64,000 bases of DNA from Anadara kagoshimensis. Lineage: Eukaryota > Mollusca > Bivalvia > Arcoida > Arcidae. Positions 35,527 to 47,819 of the stretch are shown here, one piece after another. Each line of letters starts with the position of its first letter. Position 1 is the stretch's first letter. The translations under genes and the position numbers were made by a program. The notes under the pieces are model-generated. The model was not told the origin of the DNA and ran no database searches. It saw nothing but the letters and a program-made list of their open reading frames with translations. The stretch covers positions 16,348,551 to 16,412,550 of the forward strand of contig CM037873.1 of assembly GCA_021292105.1 (NCBI GenBank). Reading direction: 5' to 3'.

Positions 35527-36875
35527 ATGACCTCTGTGTTTCAGGTACTGATTTCGGCGGCCTCCCAGGCATTCCTTGTGTCAAGTGAATGTATGAAACC
35601 TCCTGTAGCTTCTAATTTCCAAAACGAAAAATACCACGGTTTATGGTATGAGATCGGAAAAATCCAAACAGCTGGTGGAGCTTATTTCGAGAAGGACTGT
35701 GTGTGTACAACTATTGATGTGGAACCAGTTAAAGGAGCCACAAATGGTGACGCCACTGCTGTGAATAGCTGTAGAAAGTTATCTCCTAAAGGCGATTTTC
35801 TCAATGCAACAGGTAAATGTAGTAAATGTAGGAAAGCAGGTTCCTAACATGTAGACATGCAGTCATACTTTCCCCTATTCCCTCGTTATCCCTGCTCTAG
35901 TTTTCTAGTTACATACCTGGAGTGATAAGGAAGTTGTTTTTATTATTCAAGCACGTGGAATATAAACATGACTATAACCCAAAACCCAAGGTTTCAGCAC
36001 ACGTTGCTGCTAATGTCACTATATATTTTTGGAAACTCACATATGTACACGTTGGCTATTGGGAATGTTCGTCATCATAACTGACACCAAGTTATGTTTG
36101 ATAATACAGGATCCACTGGATTCTTTCTTATCGGCTTATTTTATTTTCTTCTTTTTAGGTTCTCTAACAAGTGAAAGCCCAGCAGGACATTGGCAAGAGG
36201 GATTTTTTCCACTCGCACCAAAGGTAATGTCATGAACCATTTTTTAAATTTAATCATAAAATACATTCAAAAATGGTATATGACAGTAAGACCAGGATAT
36301 TCGAACTTATTAACGTGTCATACAGACATATTCTCATTTGCCATTTAATTACAAATACCACGTGGTTACAGTACAGGCTTGTCAAAAGTTTAATGTCACC
36401 TACTTTTATTTTATTTTTTTTTCATTTTCAGACTAAATGTCTGTTATTTTAAATTTTGTTAAATTTCATATAACTTTTCTATTATTTTAAATTTTGTTTA
36501 AGTTCAGACTAAATGTCCCATGATTGTCACTTTTGTAAAATTCCAGACTAAATGCGTGGTATTTTAAGTTTCGTTAAATAACAGGCTATATCTAAATGCC
36601 CCATTGTTTTAAATTTTGTTAAATTTAAGTTAATTTCATTTAATTTTGTTCAATTTCAGGCTTCATACACCATAATCTACCTAGATGATAATTATGCTAT
36701 TGAATACGACTGTTCATCCTTCCTGTTCTTAACCAATTACTGCATACATTTGTTATCAAGAACACCAACGGCTGACAACGTTACCGTTCAAAAATTACTG
36801 GGTGTGGCAAACCGATTACAACTAAACACCCAGAACTTAAAGTATCAACAGACGCTTCAGGACGGGTGCTGGTGA
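35527..36875 (+). CDS. Apolipoprotein D-like lipocalin
   Basis: A secreted carrier of small hydrophobic ligands, judged from family knowledge. Exons seen are 35545-35812 (or from the ATG at 35527), 36159-36223 and 36660-36875, all GT-AG with matching phase. The lipocalin GxW motif appears as KYHGLWYEIGK. The strand-G/H region appears as ASYTIIYLDDNYAIEYDCS. The C-terminal helix ends ...TLQDGCW with a terminal Cys. Cysteines in ECMKPP, DCVCT, NSCRKL, YDCSS, NYCIH and DGCW suit the disulfides of ApoD-type lipocalins. The start is uncertain: an ATG at 35527 opens a weak signal peptide, but a perfect acceptor (tgtgtttcag) sits at 35544. A separate signal-peptide exon upstream, perhaps beyond satellite B, is equally possible. 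The frame is intact. Confidence 0.8.
36229..36286. mobile_element. 58-bp palindromic mini-element abutting a splice donor
   Basis: 'tgtcatgaaccatttttt' and its near-complement 'aaaaatggtatatgaca' flank a 'taatcataaaatacatt' core. It starts five bases into intron 2 of the lipocalin gene (exon end 36223). Confidence 0.75.
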
Positions 36876-37528
36876 TATCTCTAAGATTAACACTGTTTTA
36901 AATCTAAAATCTTAAATCTACGTCAAGATCCTCAGTGATAATAGAGTGATAGAGACCTATTTAAATGCTGCTCACAGTATCACACATCATAAATTATCAG
37001 TTATTTATTATGCGTCAAATTTATATTTTATGTAAAAAATGTTTTTGCGATAGACAAGTGATTACTGATTCTGTTTGTCAATGTGTATAATATTAGAATT
37101 TATTTTGAGCATTTTGCTGCACATCGTGGTGGCTTTTGTCTGACATTTAAGAGGCAGATTAATGAGATGTTGTTTTCATGTTACTGTGTTACTGTATATA
37201 TGTGTATACATCGTGTATGAAAGTAATGATTGTGGTTTTTTTAAATCTATTAAAATATAAAAAAAAATCATCTTTGTGTTATTAATATCGTAAAAATGAT
37301 TTCATTCTACTTATGCTTTTTGTGTTTTTCGTGTGTGTTGTTAACACAATTGCATTTAATGTGATTTATCAGTTACATATACTTTTGAGATTTTCACCAT
37401 TTCAAACATAAAAAATAAACTAACTTGATAAGCTTCAGATCAAACACGTAAAGTAAAGATAGAAGAGTTTTGTTTCAAATATGAACTATCCTATCCATTT
37501 GTTAGTCACAGCAAAATGATCGACGAGG
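36876..37528. other. 3' flank of the lipocalin gene
   Basis: Probable 3' UTR. 'attaaa' near 37249 precedes an A-rich stretch at about 37257-37267. No further gene. Confidence 0.45.
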
Positions 37529-37543
37529 CATTAGATGCACTCG

Positions 37544-37940
37544 GAGGCCGCGGTGGCCTAATGGATAAGACGCCTGTCTACAAACCCAGTGTCTCTCACC
37601 GCTGCAAGTTCGAGTCCCGCTCAGACCACATGTGGGGAAGTGAATTTTCCTTGCTGTTTGCCTTCACAGGTTCACCCAATGTCAGTATACCATGACTAGA
37701 GGAGGAGTGGAGCGCTTGTCTGTGGGGTACTAACTCGGTTAGCTAGCACCTTAAAGTCGCCCTGTGTGTGCGCCGGTACACAAGGCAGACAATAAAACAC
37801 ATTCTCACTTCACAAGGATACACGAATTTGTTGATAAATTAATAGATTAATCCATAGAGATAAATAAAAAAAAGTTCTCATCGCGACTGAATACCTGAAA
37901 AATTACTGATGCAACGTTAAGCAACATTCAACAACAACAA
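37544..37940 (+). mobile_element. tRNA-derived SINE with 15-bp target duplication
   Basis: The head 'ggtggcctaatggataagac' (A box) and 'agttcgagtcccgc' (B box) resembles tRNA-Arg. The body includes 'gactagaggaggagtggagc' and the 3' tail ends in CAA repeats. The 15 bp 'cattagatgcactcg' occurs at 37529-37543 and again at 37941-37955, a perfect target-site duplication that defines both ends. Confidence 0.9.
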
Positions 37941-38154
37941 CATTAGATGCACTCGCATAGGTCGGTGCACGCATGCGCAGTTCATACACTGTTTGATAAT
38001 CATAGCAACAGTAACTGTTCTAGACAAAAATGTTAATCTAACATTTTAGATCTTTACACAATAATTGTAAACTGATATCCCTAACGTGATAGTATTGATT
38101 ACAGGCATACAAGACCATGTTCAAATCAGAATCCAAAAAATAAAGTATAAACTT

Positions 38155-38480
38155 TACAAGTGGCCCAATGGACCTTAACGGTTACCTGGGATCAAGGCCA
38201 ATAAGCTTCGCAAACATGGTCTAGCTTTATATCCTGATGCAATATATGAAGTTTAAAAAATGACTTGAGGTTTTGATAATTTGGGTCACGGCGACCTTGA
38301 ATGCAGGAAAAGGTAATCAAGCTTCGTAAACTTGGTAGACCTTTTTGTCTTGAATATAGGTCAATGTCAACCATTTTGCAAACTTGAAAGGGTTTTGACC
38401 GAGGAACATCCATACCAAGTTTTTTACTATCACTAACTTACTGGTTCTGGAGAAGAAGTTGAAAATGTTTAATTGTTTAC
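38155..38480 (-). repeat. Dispersed repeat, diverged relative of 26641-28014
   Basis: 'caagtggcccaatggacctt' corresponds, inverted, to the 'aaggcccatgggcctcttg' end of the other copy. 'gacgcacggcgtc' near 38480 corresponds to the 'gtcgtccg' head. Confidence 0.5.
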
Positions 38481-41400
38481 GACGCACGGCGTCAAATTAA
38501 CTTAAGCATATGAACTCCCACGAAGGAAATGAGGTCAGGTCTTCATTGTTTGTTTATAATTATTATACTAAGGTTTCTTATTTCATTCGTTTTGTGTTTT
38601 ATTCTTTATTGTTTGGTTATTGACAGGCATTGTTTTCACTTTTATGGCTCTAGAAGACAAAGTTAGTTCATATTGGAATTTGTCCTACCAGTAAAGTTGT
38701 GGACAACGTGATGACGTCACAAACACCTGAGGATATCGAGTTCTATGATTAATTTCTAACACGGAATGCCTTTTGGGTTGAATACATAATTAAACTGTAT
38801 ATTTTTAAGGAAAAATATATCTACGTATATACTGGGTAAAACATCTAAATCTAATCAAATTTATGCAAAAACTTTATAATTTTTCGCTGTTCAAAATAAT
38901 GCACAGGAGGAGGCACGACATGAGTTCTATATGAGTCTTAAGTAGCATTTAGATTACTTTTGTGTACAGATTTTTTATATTTTGTAATTATGTAACCGGG
39001 GTTTCATAAGACTTGAAGATATAACACAATCCAGATATACAAATCTATATTTTATTTATGGAATGTTGATAATATTGACACGATTTGATGTGGTTCCGTT
39101 GTCCATATAATATACAGAAGTAAAATGCCTACAAATATACAAAATATACAAAACTTACTGAACGGATCGTACTGGATTAGGAAAACATAATATCATTTAA
39201 TTTTAAAAATAGAGAGTAATAAATATCACATTAATGATTTAGAAATATAATTACACATACCAGTAATTGTAGAAAAAGTAAATTCTACTCAGGACAGGCT
39301 ATATAATCAAAATATGTATCAACTATTTATGCCTCCGATTGTGACCAGCAGTGCAACCAAAGTGGCGGTAAAACTAATTAATATTATTGTTATTCATTTA
39401 GTGACCATCATGCAATGTCGGTAATGCCCGTAACCAGTTCCGATGTCTAGTATAAAGTCTAAAATTTGTAACAAAACACATACACGTGACAGCACATATA
39501 CAAACCCAAGTGGACATAACACTGACAATACAAACACACTGACATAATATTTACAGTATAAACAACACAAACACAACAGCTAGCGCATTTTGTGACCTGG
39601 GTTACAATTAAATATTTTAAAAAGATTATATACCATTTTAAAATACTTGTAAGCGAATAAGTATTTTAGTCATTTATTGTTTCCTCATCAAAGTCAGAAG
39701 GTTATGAAACGGCCAGCAGGAATCACAGTGTTTATCAAATCCGAAAATCTGAACGTTAACAAGTGGTGCTATGAAACTGTGTAAGTGTGTTTTGTGGTTA
39801 AAGGAAAATGATATTTACAACTTATTCATTGTAGTTAATGCCACACACCTAAAGTAGATGTATGGTTGTCCTGAGGAAAGTTGCATCTCTCTTCAACAGA
39901 TGTTTATTTCTTTTTTGATAGGGATATAATATATTCTTTATTTTTGAGGATATAGTAGCTTTAATAGCTGAAACATCATTTTAATTACCTGTGTCGGTGT
40001 TTTCATTTCAACTAGGAAAATCACAGGATATCCGTGACAGTTGCCATTAGCGGTGAAACGTAAGGTCGATTTTCTGAATATTTTCATAGACAGATAACTT
40101 TTTAAGTTAAATAAATATAATTTCATTTAACTTGTTACGGTTTGTCGTGCACAGTTTTAATCACAATGATAATAAGAGTTGTTTTTGTGAATCAATATAA
40201 ATACTATACCAAAAGACTCGATTCTGATAATGAAACTGTTTCTGGAAATTGAAATAATAAAAATGCATAAATGTATTGACAACATTTTGCACCTGTATAT
40301 TATTTCAGTTTTCTGGTAAAGTAATTTAAGTTAAGTTTAAAATACAATTTCACGGTCTACTCGCTGTCAAGGTTTTTAATTTATGATATATCCTATACAG
40401 TATAATATAGTGTTGTATGTTATTAAAAGCGTTGTCAGGTAGTTTTGTATTACGTTGTATCAATCGTCATAAATGCATGTTATATATATTAACCTCAAGT
40501 ACAACCTCCGGTTTGTAATATAATAAAGAACCTGTTCTTCAACAAACACTATAAATCATTAATCAAAAATAACTGAATTGCCATAAGGTATACGTGTATC
40601 TCCTGATGGATTATTTCCCTTTGTGACCTGTTTATCCTTAATACTGGGAAATCCAATGCCAACAGTGACACTGATATACGCCATATTGTACAGATATTTT
40701 CCTTCCTGGATCGAAGTTTTCAAGTTAAATTTGATATGTTACTAGTTCCTACAGTTTACGCCAACGAAGGTAACTTGAATCTTTTTTATAAAATAACAAA
40801 CTTTACACACACAAACACGCATACGTCACGATTATTTGACTAAGGCTAATCAGGACTATGTTATGCAGTACACATAAAAAGTACTTTGGCTTAAATATTG
40901 TGATTTTGGATCAGGCTTCATTTTGTTACTTGGGGCTTTGTCAAGTTGTTTTTAAATTAAATTTTATAGAAATGTCCAAAATCATTTTATTCAGCCACGT
41001 GTAGGTTTTCCGGTTTTAAAAGTACAGTATAAGGTATAACATGATTGTGCTCCAACTATCCGGCCACACTACATTATGCGACATAGGGTAAATATTGCGA
41101 TATGAATGCCAGTCGTTTTTTCACACGTCTCATTACTAGAACTTATGTGTAAACAGTTCACACAACTGTTTAAGTATATCTGCTTAGTCGCTAAGTATTT
41201 TCTGACAAAAAAGTGATTGTGCTTGCAAGAACCACGTATATATATTATGCTTTCAAGTATGTCTAACCTAGAATATCATTAATAGAGTACTGAATTCTTA
41301 AACGGCTTTTAATGAATAATATGACACAATTGTATCACAAACTAAAGAATCCAAAACAACATAAAATCAAGAGGAAGTCGTTCCTCATATGTAACCCCTC

Positions 41401-41938
41401 TCTAATTATTGTTTTGAAATCATGCGTTTGAGAGAGGGGGTTGAGGCAGAGAGAAAATCAAGATGAAGAATGCATATATTTGATTCTTCAGCTTGTTTGT
41501 GAATGGAATTTCGTTTAAACTAAAACAAACAGAATATTTAACGGGGTGGGGGGGGGGGGGGGTAGGGAGGTTCTTTTCTGGTAGATAAATATATATCCAT
41601 AATTTTGTAACATAAGAATTTGAAGTAATCTTTTGCGTTGACGTATGACAAAGGAGTACTAATTTGTTATCACCCATCACTACGAATGCCGCGCGAGAGT
41701 GGGTATATAGTTATCCCCCTCCTGAACGTGTGTGTGTGTGTGTCTAGGGGCGAGAGTACGGGTTTATTGAACTGTTGAAGTTGTATATCATTTGAGACAT
41801 TTTTTAACATTGCTACTGCCAGGGTAGTTTTGGTAACTTGTTATGAATGGTGCATGATCTAAACATGGGCATGATAATGTTTTGAATCTTTTTCTCAGTC
41901 AGTTTCTGCTAGCATTCTATTTACCCGGTCTATTTGTG
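38481..41938. other. Intergenic, no gene recognised
   Basis: AT-rich. A G-run lies at 41546-41562 and a short (TG)n at about 41730-41742. Short open frames (39394-39576, 39938-40126, 41420-41680) show no domain, splice or composition support. Confidence 0.4.
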
Positions 41939-41947
41939 GGTATAGCT

Positions 41948-42163
41948 TAGACTGGCACCAGTCCCTATCTTAAGTCATAATTTCAGTATTTTGTCCCTTT
42001 AAAATTATTACAGTGACTAAAAGTCAATTTACTACTAGTATTAAACCCCAGGAATTCCTGGTTCCTGATAGTAAATTGACTTTTGTCAGTTGATCACCGT
42101 AATAGTTTTAAAGGGACAAGATGCTAAAATTAATAACTTAATATAGGGACTGGTGCAAGTCTA
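41948..42163. mobile_element. 216-bp MULE-type MITE with 9-bp TSD
   Basis: Inverted repeats of about 95 bp (tagactggcaccagtcccta and its imperfect complement) occupy nearly the whole element. The 9-bp 'ggtatagct' occurs at 41939-41947 and 42164-42172. Long TIRs with a 9-bp duplication fit Mutator-like elements. It lies about 280 bp upstream of the HSPA12-like start codon. Confidence 0.8.
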
Positions 42164-42439
42164 GGTATAGCTAAGCATTTGGGAATACTAAATTATGTTA
42201 CATCAAGGCCTAGATTTACTTACATAAGCCGAGTCATTCTTATTGAAGACTAGTTTTTTTTCACAACCTTCCACGGACAGCACAACCAAACATGCCTATA
42301 AAGATGATCTTAGGAAACCAGTAAGAGGGGTCTTTGTGATCCTCATATATACAGATTTAAAAGATTAATAAAGAGTAAACGATTAATTTTTTTCAGCTTG
42401 ACATGAAGCACTTTATGTGAACCAGTTTATATTGACAAT

Positions 42440-45400
42440 ATGGCCGCGGCTAATCCTGATTGTGAAAAGAAAGAAGTAGTACTGGATAAAAAGCTACTTG
42501 TGGCTGCTATAGACTTCGGTACAACATATTCTGGGTTTGCCTACATGTCCTATAATGACTTCGCCGACAAATCGACGGCAAACAAAGACAAAAAAGTCAG
42601 TGCTCCAAAATGGTCTTCTGGCCAACTCCTGTCACAGAAAACCGCTACAGCACTTTTGCTGAAACCGGACAAATCCTTGCAAGTTTTGGATTTGACGCCG
42701 AAAAAAATATTCCTCACTGGCATCAGCAGAGGATGAAGAAGATGACCCAGACATCAAGCTAGGCGATCATACAAAATGGTACTTTTTTCGTCGATTTAAG
42801 ATGCTGCTTCATAACAATCCAGTAAGTTAATATACAGTTAAACCATAAGCCAAAGGCCAACGTAAATCTAATGGACCACCTTGTACACTTAAATTGGCGT
42901 CATTTTATCATCGCGAAAATCTCTAAAATTAGTCCAATGCTGGAATATAAGTTAACCTTAAAATTATAATTATCAATATTATGCTTTATATGTCTTTAAA
43001 ATTGTTTTCAATAATAACGATATCAACATTTTGACTAAATACATGTATAAACTTTGCTGGAGGATGCAAATAATTGTCACATCATGAATGAATAAAAAAA
43101 ATATAAAATGACAAAACTACTAGTAATTATAAATTTTTTGAATATTTTGTTTAGAAAATTTAAAATTTATAATGGCAATATGTCACTGTCCATAGAATAT
43201 AAAACCCGTATGTCATTATAACATATGCATTCAGATATGGCCAACCATTTTTTTTTCAAATAACCACTTGGCGCTAGTCTTCAAACACAAGGCGCCTCAC
43301 CGCTGTGGGTTCGACACCGTTGTATCGGAAGTAAGACTGGTGTTTTTCCTCGCCGTACGGTTCTACTAATTGACTGGTTAGTATAGTGGGTTGCGGACAA
43401 GTGTATTGTCGTCATAAGTAGGCATCAGTACAGGACAGATTAGAAATACTAGCGCAAAACTTATGCACCACATGCATTTATTAATAAATTCATCCTTAAA
43501 ATCAATAAGAAAAATTGTCGCGAATAACTGGAAACATGATGATGCCAGGTAAAACAACATTGAACCAACAATATAGTTGATGCTCCATAATCCAAAATAC
43601 CATCGCCGGTTTTATTGGAATTGTTCATCTAGTCAACCACTATGTAATCATCTTCAGAGTGTTTATATATTTTGTTCAATGTTTACAGGCACTGAGACGT
43701 GACACGAAGATTCTAGACGAAAGTAAAAAGCCGTTAAATGCAATGACGGTGTTCTCAGAGTGTATAAAATATCTAAAGAATGAAATTCATAAGCATGTCA
43801 ACAAACAGTTGTCCGGTGTCAAGACCACAGATATACGATATGTGTTAACTGTACCGGCTATATGGGACGAAGATTCTAAACAATTTATGGAGGAAGCCGC
43901 TGATCAGGTAATGATGCGTTCAAAAACATACATTCCCTTAAGTATCCAAATCACAATCCCAAAACTAAAGCTAACTTTGAAAAATGTCAAAATCAAGTTT
44001 AACATGCGAATTACCTATGTTGAAATGAGACCTGGTAGTCCGGAAGGATAAACACCTTCTGGTTTTGCTGGCTACAACCGCCACTTGTGAAATCAAAATT
44101 GAAATTCGGAATAGAACAGAGAACCGAGACATGAAATATATCCAGGAAAATTTTGGATATAGACAACAATACTTATCATTGATATCGGGATGACGGCCAT
44201 AAAACTAATAAGTCTAGACCTAATTATATCCCCGAATCAACAATTTATTAGAACAAATTAAATATTACAAGAATTTAGGTCATTTGATATTTATCTTTTC
44301 CTATGACCGCTTTTACATATTTATCTACATAGATTTATTTCAGACAGTCTGTCTCTGGTAATTTTAGGGTAGGGCTGATTAGTTTCAACACAATCCCATA
44401 TGCACAACATTCGTAAACGTGGAAAATATAAGTCAACAGGGACTAGGACTGGTTTGAATTTGGCTTATAGTGCATACCTGTTGGTCGGATGTCTACCGAA
44501 CAAACGTAAGGGTTCAAGGCTTGGCTGCTGAGTGAATAAGACATTTACATCTATAGTGGTCGAAAAGCCCAAAAACAAAAGGACCCGAACACCTTTCAAA
44601 TGACGATACTTGCGAAAATTAACTAACACGAACATTTTCAATTGACGTATATTATAAATATGAATGCCTAAAAAATTTGGAGTTGTTTAATTGGTCGTCT
44701 GAATGTGGGCTTGGTTGTATTTGCTATTGTCAAGAACATGTATGTTTTTCAGTAACACATTTCAATTTCACATTGTAGGCTGGTATACCTTTGGACCAAC
44801 TTTGTATTGCGCTAGAACCAGAAGCAGCTGCCATTTTATGTAAGGAGTTGGCACTAGAAAGAAATGAAGTTGATGGTGTTGCATCATTCTCTAAAACTAG
44901 AGCAGGAACAAAATTTATGGTAGCAGACCTAGGAGGTAACGTATACATACGATATTTGTTTCGTTTCGTTTAAATTTTTATATGACCGATCCTAGAAACT
45001 ACATGTAAAATGGTGATCTGTTGTGTGTCAGCAATAGTTTGTCCAGACTGCTGTTTGAACACTGTTGAAGATATTTTACTAAACATAGTATATCTGATTA
45101 CTAATTCCTGGTTACTGGCTCTTGTGTCGACCGATGTTGTTAAATGTAGCATATAGTATTAAAACTGTAAATAATTCGGCTAGTGACCATAGAGGACAAC
45201 TTTAATGCATGAAAAATACCTAATAAAAACTGCTAGAGATATTGGACCAGTACTTTGGGTGAGCAGTACTTCCCAAGGGACCTTGTTTAGTCATTGGTCT
45301 TATTATGAACATACATATACCTTGTTTTGTTATTCTATTATATTTGACATCCCATAATTCCATGTTCCTTTCATTCTGATTTCACACGTGAAAGTTTGAG

Positions 45401-46516
45401 CTAGTCACAAAAATAAAATATTTTATCATGTTTATTGCAGGAGGAACTGCAGATATCACTGTGTTTGAGAGACAAGAAGACGACAGTTTAGAAGAGATCA
45501 GTCCAGCCAGTGGGGGACCATGGGGCGGTACAAACATCGACTTAGAATTCGAGACTTGTTTAAAGTCACTATTAACACCAAAAGTCATGGATGCATTTCG
45601 AATGCAATCGAAAGGGGAATACATCGAATTTATGAACGAGTTTGAGATAAGAAAGAGAGAAGCCAAAGTAGACAAATCCAGCGTCACATTAGCGTTGCCT
45701 GTTTCTCTTGTCAATACAGTGTCTGCAAATACTAATGCCAAAAACATCCAAGAATTGATTGATCGATCACAATATCGAGAAGACGTGAAGTTGCTTAAAA
45801 GTAACAAATTAAAATTCCAGGGAAGTTTATTCAACAAACTGTTCAAAAACACAATTAATGGTATTGTGGATCATATCGATACAATATTGAAAACTGACGT
45901 AAAAGGAAACGTTGATAGAATTATAGTTGTAGGTGGTTTTGCAGATTGTGAACTTTTGCAAAAAGCAATACATGAGAAATTTCACAAGAAACAGGTAGTT
46001 ATTCCCCAAGAAGCTGGACTAGCTGTTTTGAAGGGAGCCGTGATTTATGGGCACATGCCGGAGGCCGTATCAGCCAGAACAGCTCGGTATACATACGGTA
46101 TTCAAAGTTGGCCGGAATTTGTTGAAGGCACTCATCCAAATAACAAACGAGTTCTGATGGATGGAGTTTATCGTTGCAAAGACGTGTTCTTCGTATTTAT
46201 CAGGAAAGGACAGAAAATAAAACCAAACTTTAGAAAATCCCAAGTTTTCCAAGCTTTAAAACCAGAGGAACAGTCACTGGAATGTACAGTTTATATATCT
46301 AAAGACGAATACCCAGAATTTATTACGGATTCCAGTTGTAAGGCATTAGGGATTCTACAAGTACCTCTGCCCGATTACCGTCCAGGAAGAAGTCTTCAGG
46401 TGGAGGAGACACTTATATTTGGTGGAACTTGTCTGCACGTGGAAGCTAGAGAACTTAATTCACCAAATGTATACAAAGCAAAATTTAATACGCTTGGTGT
46501 GTTTCACAAACACTAA
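42440..46516 (+). CDS. HSPA12: HSPA12-like Hsp70 family protein, four exons, two single-base frame breaks
   Basis: An atypical Hsp70 ATPase-domain protein; the family is expanded in bivalves and linked to stress and immune response. Exons are 42440-42821, 43689-43907, 44779-44935 and 45441-46516, all GT-AG in phase. Exon 1 has the phosphate-1 loop (AAIDFGTTYSGFAY). Exon 2 has TVPAIWDEDSKQFM. Exon 3 has LEPEAAAI and begins phosphate-2 (MVADLGG). Exon 4 continues GGTADITVFE, the adenosine motif (IIVVGGFADC) and the HSPA12 C-terminus without a canonical peptide-binding domain. Exon 1 leaves frame twice. One base seems missing near 42678 (ttgcaag, between KSL and ASFGFDAE). One A seems missing in the A-run at 42701-42707 (before YSSLASAEDE). 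With both restored the CDS is 1836 nt (611 aa), a normal HSPA12 length. I favour assembly error. Note that 43908-44051 reads on as open frame but is intron. Confidence 0.9.
43262..43567 (+). repeat. Decayed SINE in HSPA12 intron 1
   Basis: 'ctgtgggttcgacaccgt' is a B-box remnant in the same context as 37600-37620. The 3' end 'gataaaacaacattgaacc'-like text matches the tail of the 37544 SINE. Confidence 0.5.
44070..44250 (-). repeat. Dispersed repeat family R1 in HSPA12 intron 2
   Basis: 'cacttgtgaaatcaaaattg' and 'gacggccataaaactaataa' match 5540-5660 and 1-30. Confidence 0.55.
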
Positions 46517-47815
46517 TCGCATTCCATTTTGGAAACTCGACACATACCGTATAACTATGCAATGTGAACTATTAAATGATGTATGATAAGTTCAAATAGC
46601 TCAATTGAGCATTATATCATAAAACAATTTTAACTGTTTGGGGACCATATTTACCAGAATTGTTCAGAAAGATCTTTGTTGCAAAGGATATGTCACATTA
46701 TTATTTATGTCATGTTGGGTCAAGAAATAGGTCATCAGGGCACCTCATTGTTAATGTTAATATTAAGTAACTCAAATAGTTTGCCTTATTCCCATCAAAC
46801 TTGCCCAGAATCACGAATTGTATTTTTGTCGAAAGCTAGCCCAGATTACATACGAGTCATGTTCGATACAGCAAATACGTTTGCATTAAGTTTAAACTAT
46901 TGAAGAACTTTAAACTTTTTACTTATGCCTTTAGCTAATCAGGAGGTGCTTACCCTTCCAGAGTACCCAGCCTCGCTTCCCTGGAGGAAGTTCACGTGTC
47001 TAACCTAACTTGTCAGTTTCAAAGGTTTTACTCTGCTTCGGACATGGATTAGTTCGTTTGTTTTTGAATTATTCCAAAGTCGAGCATAAGTTTTTCTCGG
47101 ATGATCACCGAAGGCCTTCACGACCCTCTTTACTTATTTGAAATTGTTGTTGTAATGTTACTAGATGGATTTTTACGAAAAATTTCCATAGTACTGCAAT
47201 CTAATAACATCTTTGATTGCAGGTTCTTTTCAACCACTTAGAAATTTATTGACCCAATATTCGTTGCTTTCTTAAGGCTAAAGAAGATAAAATAAACATT
47301 GCAACTAAAAAGGTTCTTTATAAAATATTAGAAATAGTATATCAAATTTTATTTTTATTGGAAAGTATAAAGGATTTGAAATTTATGACTTTTTTCAACC
47401 ATGTTAGAAATTTTTTGACCAAATACTCTTTGTGTGTTCTTAATGAAAATTGTAGAATATTAGTAATAGTAAATGAAATTTATTTTTTGATGCACTAAAT
47501 TGCAAAATGAAAATGATCAAATAATCAGATTTTTTCACGTCTTTTCTTCATTAAATATTTATTATATATATTATATTTAGAGTGTTTTTTTAATTCTCTA
47601 GCAATCAATTTAGTAATAATGGTTTCATGATAAATTGTTTATGGAACCTTCGAATTTACTGTATACCTTTTAGTTGACACGGCAGTTTTATTGATGCTAT
47701 CTAAAAAGTGTGACCAAGTGGTCTAAAGCCAGTGCATACCAATCACAGTTATGAAGTTTAGGTATGCGTCACACTTCAACTTTCCTTTCAGTACTTATAA
47801 ACTTAAATAACAGAT
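46517..47815. other. 3' flank of the HSPA12-like gene, with an R1 copy
   Basis: A repeat R1 copy lies at about 46925-47075 ('gtgcttacccttccagagta'). The rest is AT-rich. A 75-codon frame at 46676-46903 has no support. Confidence 0.4.
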
Positions 47816-47819
47816 ATGT

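Noticed and set aside
37544-37620. tRNA-Arg gene
   Set aside because: A and B boxes are present, but there is no closing acceptor stem and a 15-bp target duplication encloses a 397-bp body, so it is a SINE.
43659-44051. Extension of HSPA12 exon 2 to position 44051
   Set aside because: A consensus acceptor at 43688 and donor at 43907/43908 bound the exon, and the text after the donor has no homology to the family.
45382-45852. 156-codon minus-strand frame
   Set aside because: Antisense shadow of HSPA12 exon 4.
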